Shown one piece after another: positions 21,777 through 37,712 of a stretch of DNA of 64,000 bases; positions within the stretch are counted from its first letter, which is position 1; the number at the start of each line of letters is the position of its first letter. A program made the position numbers and the translations under genes. Origin of the DNA: Culex pipiens pallens (taxonomy: Eukaryota; Arthropoda; Insecta; Diptera; Culicidae); NCBI RefSeq assembly GCF_016801865.2, contig NC_068937.1, forward strand, positions 74,097,736-74,161,735, read 5' to 3'. The notes below the pieces were generated by a model that worked only from the letters and a program-made list of their open reading frames with translations, searched no databases and was not told the origin of the DNA.

Positions 21777-23383
21777 TTTTTTTTTTTTTTGGGAGGGTGG
21801 TCCAGCCGCACATCGTTGATGTTGAAACCTCTAAACTGGGCCCTCGTCCTGTCACGTCCGTCAGTAGTCTTGTCGTACATTACAACTAGAATCAGATCTG
21901 CCAATGAATTAGTACACTTCGACCAAATAAACACTGACGCTGTATGGATCTGACTCTAGAATAAATGCACAGTTGTGTGTTATTCATTAGTCCAAAATGT
22001 TCAATTATTCATTTAAGTCCAAATATTCATTTGCTTTGGATTGAAAATCTAAATTTTAATCTAAAATCCTCTAAACTTAACCCTCTACAACCCAACCCCG
22101 CCTTTAGGCGGGCTTCGTTTAAAAAAATGGCCAAAAATCCATTTTTCAACCAATTTTTGATCTTTAAAAAGCATTGGAAAGAAGAACTCTTAAAATTTTA
22201 GAAAATTTATGGGTTGGAAGTTTTACTTGTTTTATGTGACTTTGCCAATGTTTTCAAAAATGTCATTTTTTAGGTGTCAACTTTGGCAGTATTTTTTACT
22301 AACATTTCCTATATTTTAAGTATAAAGAAGCATGCAGTAATTTTTCTTGTGTCCCAGGCTATGCCTCTACGCATTTATTTACAATTTAAATGTTAATGGT
22401 GCCATTTTATAGCAGAAAATATGAAAAACAACCAAAAAATTAAAAAGTGGCTATGAAAACATGAAAAAATTAGATAGGCAAAATTTAATGATAGGAGGTG
22501 GTAGAATAGGCCAAATACTACCAAAAACAAACATAAACTAAACAAGATAAATGCAAATTAAAATACTAAAAATAAAACAAGAAAAACATAAAACAAGAGA
22601 AGTAAAGTTTTTCGTAGAACAAAAGTTGCTCAAAATGACCTCCTAAACACGGGAAAAATAAAATTTCTCGAAAAAAAAATTTGGGCAGTAGAGGGTTAAT
22701 GTTCAAAACTAAACGTTCCATTAACTGTTGCAGTACTACTTTTATAAAAAAAACAATAAAAATTTGTGAACTAATGTACAAATAGGATAGAAATCGCGAT
22801 TTTAAAAAGAAATGATCATTTACGTCAAAAGATCCGTAGTTCCTCGATTCGCAACAATGGTCAATACAACCATAATCCGAAACCGTTAGTTCAACAGATC
22901 AACGAATTTTGTCCGATATCATTACATTATTGATTGATCGAGACTCTATGGACAATTTGACATAAAAGAATGCCTAGTATTCTACATCAATCAAAGTTTA
23001 TTGACAGCATTACTCTAACTTAACAATTGCAACTAAATTTATCATCAAATAGATTTGGAAAGCATACAGATTTATTTTGAATGCTAATGCTAAGCAACAA
23101 ATCAATTGTACTATCCTAAAGTCCCACCTAAATCCCACATTGTGATAGTGAAAAAGTCACAGAAGCAGCGGTGTCTTGTGCAATTGTGATATTTTCACTA
23201 TCGGAGAACTACCTAGTTCACGAAGACAGCTTATCGGTCAACGCTTAAGCCCTGGGGCTGCGACAAAGCGAGTTCTCGTAGCATGAAGTGGTGTCCATAG
23301 TGCTTATAAAAAAGAATGTATACCCAAATTTTAACTAATACACTAGGATCAAATCATGCCCCTTGACTTTACAAGGCCCAGGG
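21777..23383 (-). mobile_element. Retroposed sequence with 23-bp target duplication
   Basis: The 23 bases at 21,754-21,776 (ACATTATTGACTTTTG and on) recur at 23,384-23,406. A T run starts exactly at the left edge, so the insert is a poly-A-tailed minus-strand retrocopy; CCAAATAAACACTG near 21,920 (minus strand) resembles an AATAAA signal. Removing the nested TTAA element (22,081-22,695) leaves about 990 bp. No protein was recognised; it could be the 3' part of a LINE or a processed transcript. Confidence 0.7.
22081..22695. mobile_element. piggyBac-like MITE (615 bp)
   Basis: TTAA flanks both ends (22,077-22,080 and 22,696-22,699), and the ends are CCCTCTAC and GTAGAGGG in inverted orientation. 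It is nested in the retroposed sequence at 21,777-23,383. There is no transposase. The TTAA target and CCC end are characteristic of piggyBac-type elements. Confidence 0.8.
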
Positions 23384-23541
23384 ACATTATTGACTTTTGA
23401 CAGATTGATATAAAATTCTGAAAATAAATTATTTATTGATAAGGATTGCATATATTTTTTAGATTCTTTCCTTTAAAGACCATATTTTTGTTTATTTTTT
23501 TTTGTTTGGGAATTTAATAAATTTAAATGTTTGTATAAGAC

Positions 23542-23580
23542 CGAGCCACGTTGCCCAGTTGTAACGCTTCCGCCTTGACA
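23542..23580 (+). mobile_element. Truncated SINE head
   Basis: GACCGAGCCACGTTGCCCAG and the following GTAACGCTTCCGCC match the head of the SINE at 14,253-14,575 with a few changes. Only about 39 bases, up to the anticodon-loop region, are present. Confidence 0.6.
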
Positions 23581-23909
23581 ATATTTACAAATTTCTACAC
23601 TTTCAAATAGGTTTGCTAGAATTTCCGGAAAATTTTCAGCGGCCAATGCAAATAAATTAGTGCATTATTGATTTGTTTAGTTCAATTGTACAGATTTTCG
23701 AAGCTTTTTCTTTGACTTGGCTTTACAAAAAGTTTGATTTGTTTTAATATTGTTAGTTGTATGCAATTTTGGATGTAATTTTTTGATGCCCCCTGATTTT
23801 TCGGGCAAACTTCGAAGGGAGGAGTGACAAAAACTTGAAATAAAATTTTTACCAGCCTTACTTATTCACACTAAACTTTGAATTAATTCGAATTATACGG
23901 CAAATGATA

Positions 23910-24558
23910 CAGTCATCCCACATATTCGGAACACCCACAAATTCGGGACACTTTTGTGATAATTTGTCAAAAGCATGCCAAATGCATCTTTTCTGTGTAC
24001 CCTGCTATTTTTAGGACCTTTATTTGGACATTCCTTTGCTATTTCATTAATATAAGTAGTACTTTTAAAACAAAAAACTGCATTTCGAGACTATTTTATT
24101 CAGAGCAGCAAAATGCTGCTTCCAAATTGCCTGTTCCATAATTGTGGGATGTTATTGTGCCTCCCACAATTGTGGAACACCTGAATTTAACTGATATTTT
24201 CACAAAAAAAAAGTTAGCAGACCATTCATAAAACATTACTAAGCATGAGTTTTATTGGTTTCAGAATGTGATGTCATTATTTTTTTTTAAAATATGTACC
24301 CCCTGGAGCGATAAAAAAGATTGTTTACATCGTTAGAAAAAAGTGTTCCGAATTTGTAGATTTCAAGGGTCAAAGTGTCTCTTCAAAAACTTGATATAAA
24401 ACGATAAAATTTGCAGTTGTTCGATACAGCATTCGAAAGATCGCAAAAACAGCTTTCAAATGAAGGTAAAAGCGAATCATTATGTTCAATTATCGATTTT
24501 CTATGATTTTTTGAATATTGGCCGATCTGTAAACTGTTCCGAATATGAGGGATGACTG
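23910..24558. mobile_element. TA-target nonautonomous element (649 bp)
   Basis: TA lies at 23,908-23,909 and 24,559-24,560. The inverted ends are CAGTCATCCC followed by A or T and CATATTCGGAACA. Tc1/mariner or pogo-like by target. Its inner right half is also present in the inverted arm at 11,700-11,960, where its terminus is missing. Confidence 0.75.
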
Positions 24559-25011
24559 TATACAAATATTTTCAAAAATTTAGATTGTCATTATGTTTAG
24601 ACTTCCAGCAGATTGTTTGCTATAGTTTTTAATTTTAGGTTTATTTAATAAAAATAAATTTTACTTGATTATCACATTATATCATTAAATTAATTTGTTT
24701 TATTAAAATACAATTGAAAAACAGTCTATATAAAACTTATATTTTCTTACTGTGTATTACGCTTTCTAAAGCAACCAAATTATTACAGAAAAAAATATCT
24801 GGAAACATCACAACTTGTTATAATACTTTTATGTTTTTGAATGATATTTTTCGCCCCACATTTTTACAGGAAAAAAATGAACTGGTCGGGATAATTTTAT
24901 GTTTATGGATGATATTTTTCCGCACCATAGCATGATAATTTGAAGTTTCCAACACGAACTTAAGTTGATAATTTTTTGATATGCGTAGTTTTATGTTCGC
25001 GTTTATGTTTG
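24245..25011. repeat. Inverted arm X, right copy
   Basis: Reverse complement of 11,277-11,960. It ends GTTTGATTACCCG and is joined at 25,012 to CAGAAAATTACATC, whereas the left copy is joined to CAGAAAGTTGCATC of P2. Confidence 0.75.
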
Positions 25012-27499
25012 ATTACCCGATCAGAAAATTACATCTTACGGTAAACTTGTCATGTTGCCAAAAACATGAAGATGACATGTTTCCAGAACGCTTGACTTAA
25101 GAGATGTAGAAACATAAAATGTAACATGAGTTACTCTACGAAACATCACAAAAATATCAAACCAAGTTGAAATTTTGAACTTCAAAATATCATGTCATGG
25201 TACCGAAAAATATCATCCAGGAACATGAAATAATCATGGCCAATTCTGCTTTTTCCTGAAAATAATGGTGCGAAAAAATATCATCCAGAAACATAAAAAA
25301 ATCAAGACAGGTTTAGGTTTTTGCCTGAAAAAAACTGTTCGTAAAAATATCATTCAGAAACATTCATGTATCATGAAAAGTTGTGATTTGTGAAGAAATC
25401 TTACAAATCCATAATTCGCAACTTCTCATGATACATTTTTATTTTCAGATGGTATTTTTCGACAGAAAACTTAAAAGGACTTATTTTTTAAGTAAAAGTG
25501 CTTCGCGCTATCTGAACTGAGTAAGCCCAATGCACTGTTTACAAAAAGAAATAGTCAGAAGAAGTTTTTTTAATGTCGAAAACTGTCATATGAAAACATA
25601 ATAGAGCTATGAAAACAAGTGGTATATCGGTGTTTTTTTTTTTTTTTTGAAAATATATAAGTGTACAAGAGTCTAATTAATTTATATGAAATGGATTGTT
25701 TTGTTTGATTTGGGGCTAACATTAATAAGCATGAGTACCATAAACCAGATGACTTTGATTGAAGATGATTTTGCAAAACGAAAAAAGCGTTAATCATACA
25801 GCTAGTGTAATCGTCTATTTGATATGCTAAATTGCATATTTTTAAATTCCTTTTTATTTTGGCCAATTCTAGATTACTTTTTCAGAACCACCAATGCACC
25901 ATGGACAGTTGAAAAAAAGCGAGAATTACAATTTGCGTGAAGTTTTTCTAAATGGTAGTTTTAAGGTTAATATCTCAAAAATTAACACCATGAATGTTTT
26001 CAATTAAGACCCATTATCTTTTTAAAAAAAAACGGGAATTGACATGTTTTGAATATCCAATTGATAAAAAGTGATATGTTCACATAACAATATTGTTTAA
26101 CATACCTTGTAAATGATCTCTAAATCCATCCAATCAATTCCCTATGATGAATACTATGATATGATGATGGTTGTCCAGAAATTGCTGTCCTGTGAAAGAG
26201 AAGAGAACACAAAATATCAATTCTTAAATGAAAATGTAAATCATTTTTGTAAAGATACTCCACCTTTACAATAATTATTAAATGTAACTTCTACAAAATG
26301 AAAGCAAACAATACTTATCTGAATAAAAACGAGAATTCCGTTGTCGAAATGACCGGATTTGTCCAATGCAAATGATGGCTACCGGAACGATGGAGGTCCC
26401 AAAATCTTCCGGTGGAAGATGGTGCTGCTAAATAGGTAGGACCCGCCCCGCTGGAGACAGTTACAAAACGCAGCTGCTTATTAGATTGCACCGTTTTGCC
26501 TCCACCTCCTCCTTCAGAGGTTGAAAAAAAATGTGAACCGGGCTTTTGACGGTGGGGACAAGCTGCAGCAGAACAAAAACTTTGGGGGCTGCGATAAATA
26601 AATAATACCTTGCGACTGCAAAGCTCCTCTTCCGTGAGATGCATCTGTCAACAGGCAAAACTAGCACCGTCTGCCACAGGAAGAATCGGGAGATTGTAGA
26701 GCTTCCGTAGAGCTGAACGATGGTGACCATACCGGCAACGAGGATTCTTCTTCTGACTTCTTCTGTGACAGGTGCAAAAGTCGATCGCGTAAAAACCTCC
26801 TCCAAATTCTTTTGCAAACCACATCCACCACATAAACAAACTAATACACACGCAATTACCGACATAAAACACATAAACAAAAATAGCACAGCCTGCCGGG
26901 TTCACTCCGCACCGAATTGAAGCCTCAGTTTCCATCGGTGGCCCACTCTGGCGGTGGTGAATCTACTTAGTTTTCCTTCTTCTAATGCACCAAAATGGTG
27001 ACGCAAAAACACACAAGGTTCTCGCTACAAATCGTTCTTTTCCGCGGTAAAACGACAACTTCCACTTTCCCCTCACTCACTACACATAAACAAACACAAA
27101 TACATACGACTATCTACACATAATGCACCAAAAATGCACATTTTCCCGATTTACGAAACGAAAAAGCACAGCACCGGTTTGTTTTGATTCCTGTTTTGAC
27201 ATTTCGCCGTGTGTGCGAGTGTAAGCAGCAAGTGGTAGAAAAGCGAAAAGAGAGAGAGAGAGAGCGTGCACGCACAGTGAAAGCGAACTGTGAAAAAACA
27301 TTGCGTATAAATTGAATTAATTATCAAAATTGATTTTTAAATTAAATCGATTAATGTATTGAGTTTTTGCCATTATTATTCATTTTATATGCATGCCACA
27401 AAACTCAGATACAATGTGTATATTTTAAGGGATACCAGTTTTATGTATTTTTTGAAGGTTTTGTTAATAACTTTCAATCAATCTGTTATTAAAATGATG

Positions 27500-27720
27500 T
27501 ACACAGAAAAAAAAAGTTGAATTTTGGAATGTTGAAAATTTGGTAGGTTGAATATTACCTTTTTTTACTAATACTTCATAAAAAAATGTTCAAAAATGTG
27601 AACCTGATGAATATTCATCAAAAACTGATTAAAATTCATCATTTTCTGGGGTAAAATTGTTTTGCCACAAAATCTGTCACCATTTCCTGATGAATATTAC
27701 CATAATTTTTTTTTCTGTGA
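27500..27720. mobile_element. Small MITE with CACAGAAAAAAA ends
   Basis: The ends CACAGAAAAAAAAA and TTTTTTTTTCTGTG are inverted. It is present in both B arms (the counterpart is at about 31,220-31,440), so it entered before the arm was inverted and duplicated. No target duplication was established. Confidence 0.45.
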
Positions 27721-27891
27721 ACTGAAAGTCAACAATATTTTTAAATGTAAAAAATATTTAAAGAAATTCATTAAATATTTAAATAAAATTTCACTTTATT
27801 TGATAATGCAAGTTACATAGATCATCAGTTTTTCAATGTAATATTAACAACTTTTTGTTGGAAAAAATTACATTGACTTTAACATAATCTA

Positions 27892-30050
27892 CACTAAATC
27901 CCCCAAATACGCTCCCCCCGATTGCGCCTCCCCCGTTTTGCGCCCCCGAATTGCGCTCAAACCCCGAAATAACGCTCCCCCCAAATAACGCTCTAATTGG
28001 CGCAAATCGGGGGAGCGTTATTGCGGGGTTTTGGCGTAAAATGGGGTTTTCTATTTTAATGTACTTTATTAACATATAAATGAAATATTTATATAAGGGG
28101 TCATCCACAAAACACGGGTAAGGGACCATCCACAAATCTGGGTATCCAAGAACTCCCGGAAGTCATGCCCTAGATATCTACTTGATCAACGGGGGTCTAT
28201 ATGGGTGAACTAACCATCGGTATAGCTTCAGGTAGCTTCAGTGAACCACGATGGACACCCTTCACCATGTTGGATTGTTATGGGTCCTCCAGGAACTTCC
28301 GGAAGTTATGACCTGATGATCTACCTGATCAACGGGGGTATATATGGGAGTATTAACCATCGGTATAGCTTCCGGTAGCTTCAGTAAACCACGATGGATA
28401 TTCTGGGTAACGTTGGATTGTTATGGGTCCTCCAGGAACTCCCGGGAGTTATGACCTGATGATCGACCTGATCAACGGGGGTTTATATGGGTGTATTAAC
28501 CATCGGTATAGCTTCAGGTAGCTTCAGTGTACCACGATGGATATTCTGGGGTACGTTGGATTGTTATGGGTCCTCCAGGAACTCCCGGGAGTTATGACCT
28601 GATGATCAACCTGATCAACGGGGGTCCATATGGGTGAACTAACCATCGGTATAGCTTCCGGTAGCTTCAGTGAACCACGATGGATATTCTGGGTTACGTT
28701 GGATTGTTATGGGTCCTCCAGGAACTCCCGGGAGTTATGACCTGATGATCTACCTGATCAACGGGGGTTTATATGGGTGTATTAACCATCGGTATAGCTT
28801 CAGGTAGCTTCAGTGAACCACCATGGGTATTCTGGGGGTACGTTGGATTGTTATGGATCCTCCAGGAACTCCCGGGAGTTATGATCTGATGATCTACCTG
28901 ATCAACAGGGGTCTATATGGGTGTATTAATCATCGGTATAGCTTCAGGTAGCTACACTGAACCATGATGGATGCTCTAGAGTTCGTTGAATTGTTATAAG
29001 TCATCCAGGAATTCCTGGAAGTGGTGACCAGATGATCTACTTGTTCGACGGGGGTCTACATGGGTGTATTACCATCGGTATAGCTTAAGGTAACTTTAGT
29101 GGACAACGATGTATACTCTGCAGCTTTTTGGAATGTTTAGGGTTTTCCAGAAATTCAGGAAGTCATGGCCTGGGTGTCTACTTAAACCAGGCCATGACTT
29201 AAGGGAGTTCGGGATGACCTAGAACAATTCAACATGGCGCAGGGTATCCATCGTGGTTCACTGAAGCTACCTGAAGCTATACCGATGGTTAATACACCCG
29301 TATAAACCCCCGTTGATCAGGTAGATCATCAGGTCATAACTTCCGGGAGATCCTGGAGGACCCATAACAATCCAACATGGCGAAGGGTGTCCATCGTGGT
29401 TCACTGAAGCTACCTGAAGCTATACCGATGGTTAATACACCCGTATAAACCCCCGTTGATCAGGTAGATCATCAGGTCATAACTTCCGGAAGTTCCTGGA
29501 GGACCCATAACAATCCAACATGGCGAAGGGTGTCCATCGTGGTTCACTGAAGCTACCTGAAGCTATACCGATGGTTAATACACCCGTATAAACCCCCGTT
29601 GATCAGGTAGATCATCAGGTCATAACTTCCGGAAGTTCCTGGAGGACCCATAACAATCCAACATGGCGAAGGGTGTCCATCGTGGTTCACTGAAGATACC
29701 TGAAGCTATACCGATGGTTAGTTCACCCATATAGACCCCCGTTGATCAAGTAGATATCTAGGGCATGACTTCCGGGAGTTCTTGGATACCCAGATTTGTG
29801 GATGGTCCCTTACCCGTGTTTTGTGGATGACCCCTTATATAAATATTTCATTTGTATATAAATAAAGTACATTAAAAAAGAAAACCCCATTTTACGCCAA
29901 AACCCCGCAATAACGCTCCCCCGATTTGCGCTCAAACCCCGAAATAACGCTCCCCCCGTTTGCGCTCAAACCCCGAAATAACGCTCCCCCGAATTGCGCT
30001 CTCCCCCGGTGTGCGCCCCCCCAAAAAGAGCGCATATGGGGGATTTAGTG
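27892..30050. mobile_element. Hairpin element with 143-bp repeats, TA target (2,159 bp)
   Basis: TA lies at 27,890-27,891 and 30,051-30,052; the ends are CACTAAATCCCCCA and its near-inverse. The empty site is in the other B arm at about 31,050 (GAAGTAGATTATG). The element is itself a palindrome folding near 29,175, and both arms contain tandem 143-bp units. The outer arms are unusual GC-rich strings of CGCTCCCCC and AAACCCCGAAATAACG. No ORF of note. Confidence 0.85.
28130..29780. repeat. 143-bp minisatellite in mirrored arrays
   Basis: TTGGATTGTTATGGG recurs at 28,270, 28,413, 28,556, 28,699 and 28,843 (period 143). After the fold at ~29,175 the inverse motif recurs in a shorter array (29,200-29,780, about four units). 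Six or seven units lie on the left. Confidence 0.85.
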
Positions 30051-30445
30051 TACTTCTAAAAAAATCAATTTATAAACTTAAAAACGATTCATACCCAAAT
30101 TCTTTAAAACACTGAAATAATAAAAGCAAATCAAATATTGAAGAAAGGTGATGTTCTTTCTTCAGTTGAATTATTCGCACAAAACCCAAATCTTTCTTTG
30201 AATAAAACAGTTTCTAAAGGTACTCCTCATCTCAGTTTAGGACAACTACTATACCAATAAAATACTGCAACAACGTGAAATTTAAAAAAAAAACTCTTTA
30301 CGAGAACGTCTTTAAAAAATATTAAAACAATAATTCGCACAAAATATTCTAGAAAAAGATTTTCGAAGCCATCTGTGATCAATATATCTTGGTGTTTCAA
30401 TTAAATTAATATAAAATTTATGACTACATTGATTTGGTTTGAAAA

Positions 30446-30662
<217 letters not shown>

Positions 30663-33316
30663 CAAACCAAATCAATGTAGTCATAAATTTTATATTAATT
30701 TAATTGAAACACCAAGATATATTGATCACAGATGGCTTCGAAAATCTTTTTCTAGAATATTTTGTGCGAATTATTGTTTTAATATTTTTTAAAGACGTTC
30801 TCGTAAAGAGTTTTTTTTTTAAATTTCACGTTGTTGCAGTATTTTATTGGTATAGTAGTTGTCCTAAACTGAGATGAGGAGTACCTTTAGAAACTGTTTT
30901 ATTCAAAGAAAGATTTGGGTTTTGTGCGAATAATTCAACTGAAGAAAGAACATCACCTTTCTTCAATATTTGATTTGCTTTTATTATTTCAGTGTTTTAA
31001 AGAATTTGGGCATGAATCGTTTTTAAGTTTATAAATTGATTTTTTTAGAAGTAGATTATGTTAAAGTCAATGTAATTTTTTCCAACAAAAAGTTGTTAAT
31101 ATTACATTGAAAAACTGATGATCTATGTAACTTGCAATATCAAATAAAGTGAAATTTTATTTAAATATTTAATGAATTTCTTTAAATATTTTTTACATTT
31201 AAAAATATTGTTGACTTTCAGTTCACAGAAAAAAAAATTATGGTAATATTCATCAGGAAATGGTGACAGATTTTGTGGCAAAACAATTTTACCCCAGAAA
31301 ATGATGAATTTTAATCAGTTTTTGATGAATATTCATCAGGTTCACATTTTTAAACATTTTTTATGAAGTATTAGTAAAAAAAGGTAATATTCAACCTACC
31401 AAATTTTCAACATTCCAAAATTCAACTTTTTTTCTGTGTACATCATTTTAATAACAGATTGATTGAAAGTTATTAACAAAACCTTCAAAAAATAGATAAG
31501 ACTGGTATCCCTTAAAATATACACATTGTATCTGAGTTTTGTGGCATGCATATAAAATGAATATTAATGGCAAAAACTCAATACATTAATCGATTTAATT
31601 TAAAAATCAATTTTGATAATTAATTCAATTTATACGCAATGTTTTTCCACAGTACGCTTTCACTGTGCGCGCACGCTCTCTCTCTTTTCGCTTTTCTACC
31701 ACTTGCTGCTTACGCTCGCACACACGGCGAAATGTCAAAACAGGAATCAAAACAAACCGGTGCTGTGCTTTTTCGTTTCGTAAATCGGGAAAAAGTGCAT
31801 TTTTGGTGCATTATGTGTCGATAGTCGTATGTATTTGTGTTTGTTTATGTGTAGTGAGTGAGGGGAAAGTGGAGGTTGTCGTTTTACCGCGGAAAAGAAC
31901 GATTTGTAGCGAGAACCTTGTGTGTTTTTGCGTCACCATTTTGGTGCATTAGAAGAAGGAAAACTAAGTAGATTCACCACCGCCAGAGTGGGCCACCGAT
32001 GGAAACTGAGGCTTCAATTCGGTGCGGAGTGAACCCGGCAGGCTGTGCTGTTTTTGTTTATGTGTTTTATGTCGGTAATTGCGTGTGTATTAGTTTGTTT
32101 ATGTGGTGGATGTGGTTTGCAAAAGAATTTGGAGGAGGTTTTTTCACGATCGACTTTTGCACCTGTCACAGAAGAAGTCAGAAGAAGAATCCTCGTTGCC
32201 GGTATGGTCACCATCATTCAGCTCTACGGAAGCTCTACAATCTCCAGATTCTTCCTGTGGCAGACGGTGCTAGTTTTGCCTGTTGACAGATGCATCTCAC
32301 GGAAGAGGAGCTTTGCAGTCGCAAGGTATTATTTATTTATCACAGCCCCCAAAGTTTTTGTTCTGCTGCAGCTTGTCCCCACCGTCAAAAGCCCGGTTCA
32401 CATTTTTTTTCAACCTCTGAAGGAGGAGGAGGAGGCAAAACGGTGCAATCTAATAAGCAGCTGCGTTTTGTAACTGTCTCCAGCGGGGCGGGTCCTACCT
32501 ATTTAGCAGCACCATCTTCCACCGGAAGATTTTGGGACCTCCATCGTTCCGGTAGCCATCATTTGCATTGGACAAATCCGGTCATTTCGACAACGGAATT
32601 CTCGTTTTTATTCAGATAAGTATTGTTTGCTTTCATTTTGTAGAAGTTACATTTAATAATTATTGTAAAGGTGGAGTATCTTTACAAAAATGATTTACAT
32701 TTTCATTTAAGAATTGATATTTTGTGTTCTCTTCTCTTTCACAGGACAGCAATTTCTGGACAACCATCATCATATCATAGTATTCATCATAGGGAATTGA
32801 TTGGATGGATTTAGAGATCATTTACAAGGTATGTTAAACAATATTGTTATGTGAACATATCACTTTTTATCAATTGGATATTCAAAACATGTCAATTCCC
32901 GTTTTTTTTAAAAGATAATGGGTCTTAATTGAAAACATTCATGGTGTTAATTTTTGAGATATTAACCTTAAAACTACCATTTAGAAAAACTTCACGCAAA
33001 TTGTAATTCTCGCTTTTTTTCAACTGTCCATGGTGCATTGGTGGTTCTGAAAAAGTAATCTAGAATTGGCCAAAATAAAAAGGAATTTAAAAATATGCAA
33101 TTTAGCATATCAAATAGACGATTACACTAGCTGTATGATTAACGCTTTTTTCGTTTTGCAAAATCATCTTCAATCAAAGTCATCTGGTTTATGGTACCCA
33201 TGCTTATTAATGTTAGCCCCAAATCAAACAAAACAATCCATTTCATATAAATTAATTAGACTCTTGTACACTTATATATTTTCAAAAAAAAAAAAAAAAC
33301 ACCGATATACCACTTA

Positions 33317-35990
<2,674 letters not shown>

Positions 35991-35999
35991 CCCGGGTAC

Positions 36000-36388
36000 C
36001 CGGGCAGAAAGTCGCATCATGGGACGAACAAAAAAATAACTTGAGTTGTTTTTGTGAACATGGCATGATTTTTGTTTGTTCCAAAAACTAAAAAAATTGC
36101 CGCCGAATTTCATGATACTTTTTATGTTCCTAGACAGTGGATCATCAAATGTTTTATTTTCATTTCTATTTGATATTTTTGGACTTAGCAGAATTTCGAA
36201 AATTAATTTATTTGGGACTTTGAAAAAATTTCGACCCGTCTATCATAAGATGATATTTTGATGTTTGATCAAGTTTTCGCTGGACTTAGAAAAATTTCGA
36301 AAGCCAAATTATTTTGGGACTTAGAAAAAATTCGACCTCTCTATCAAGAGATGATATTTTCTAGTTTTATCTTGTTTTCGCTGGACTT
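36000..36388 (+). repeat. Third C-type terminal arm
   Basis: It begins CCCGGGCAGAAAGTCGCATC and repeats the outer part of the C arm, and it is inverted against 35,690-35,985. It is cut at 36,388, within CGCTGGACTT, by the next element. Confidence 0.75.
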
Positions 36389-37712
36389 CCCGAGCATGGG
36401 TAAATAACAAGGGAAATGCAAAAAAATACCATTCAATGGTATCAATACCAAATTTTGGTTTTCGCGAGCCCTTGAAAAAATGTCTAAAGTGTAAGTTAAT
36501 ACCAATCTGTGGTATTATAGCAAATTTTGGTATTGATTTGTTATTGGGCAATTTTTAAGAAAATGTCGAATTTTGACATACTGTTACTTACCTACATACT
36601 TTAAAACGCAAATCTACTCCAAATGAAAGCCAACTATTTTATTTTGGTCTAAAAAAGTCATTTGATGGTCTTTATAAATTAGGGAATACTATACATTGGT
36701 ATTGTATAGGTATCATAAATAAACATATTATAAAATAAAAGTGATTCATAAAAAAATCTATTTTAAATAAAGTTTAACATTCTTAAAAGTATGCTGATAC
36801 ATTTGAAAATGATAAGAAGAACATTTATATATTTAGACGATTAACTTTACGACAACAATAGGTTTAACGTGAAAAAATTTAAATTTTAGAATGGATTTTA
36901 TTTAACATTGTGTGCCTTTTGCGTCATAATCGATAAACTCAAAAAAATAATGTCAATCTTTGTTAATTTGATGAAATAACTCTTTCAATACCAAAATGTT
37001 GGTATGCATGTGGTATTCGAACTTCGTTCTAAAATCCTTTTAATATTAGATTTGTGTTGAATCCTATTCAGATGGAATCATGCATCCTCGAAAATCCCAC
37101 GAAAAATGCCACGCTGCCTGGGCTATAGCCTTTCTCGTTCTGGTTTAGTTTGTTTCTCTTTCTTTGAATTTCTTGATATTTTTGCCTGCAGCTAAAACAT
37201 GTTGATGCAGCAGCAGCTCGTTTTCAACAAGCGTTGATAGCTCAGTTGGTAAACGGGTAGCTAAAATGGTGTCTGCACCTTACCTGTCATGAGTTCGATT
37301 CCAGTATTCCTCTAGTTTTCTTTACCTGATATTTTTTGGCTCTCCAAGCAAGACTTCGTTTTCCTGCCTGTTCGAAGGATTTAAATATTGTAGCATCAAA
37401 ATTCTACCCATTTCTCATTGAAATCCCATTAGCCAAATTGAATTCTCGTTGTAATCCTATAGAAAATTCTCTCTGTTTTTTTTGTCCAATGAGATTTATA
37501 TTTACCCGGAAAGTTGATATTGTCTGGTATTCATTTGCCCTTGGAATGGCACGTTTTGGTATTGCTTTGGTCTTCCCCATACAGTATTTTGGTATGATTT
37601 CATGGTATTATACCATCTATTACTGGGCAACCAAGGGCACATTTTGGTATTTGTTATTATGCCAAGTAATACCAAAATATGGTATTCCCGTGTTATTTAC
37701 CCCTGCTCGGGA
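36389..37712. mobile_element. Element with CCCGAGCA ends and GGTATT repeats
   Basis: The ends CCCGAGCATGGGTAAATAAC and CCCGAGCAGGGGTAAATAAC are inverted. Subterminal zones (36,420-36,560 and 37,500-37,690) are crowded with GGTATT and AATACC, often paired as AATACCAAATTTTGGTATT. No target duplication is visible because the right flank does not match the left. A 211-aa frame across 37,336-37,971 leaves the element and has no recognised domain. Confidence 0.7.
37233..37311 (+). other. tRNA-like sequence
   Basis: A-box-like TAGCTCAGTTGG and B-box-like AGTTCGATTCC are present, but the acceptor ends do not pair and the spacing is loose. Probably a decayed SINE head inside the CCCGAGCA element. Confidence 0.35.

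Noticed and set aside
26315..26935. Overlapping open frames of 95-142 aa, seen again at 31,999-32,619
   Set aside because: Several frames overlap on one strand and the two arms are nearly identical, so conservation carries no information; no domain recognised.
28130..29780. Possible CRISPR array
   Set aside because: The 143-bp units are tandem without spacers, are mirrored in a hairpin element, and the sequence is eukaryotic.
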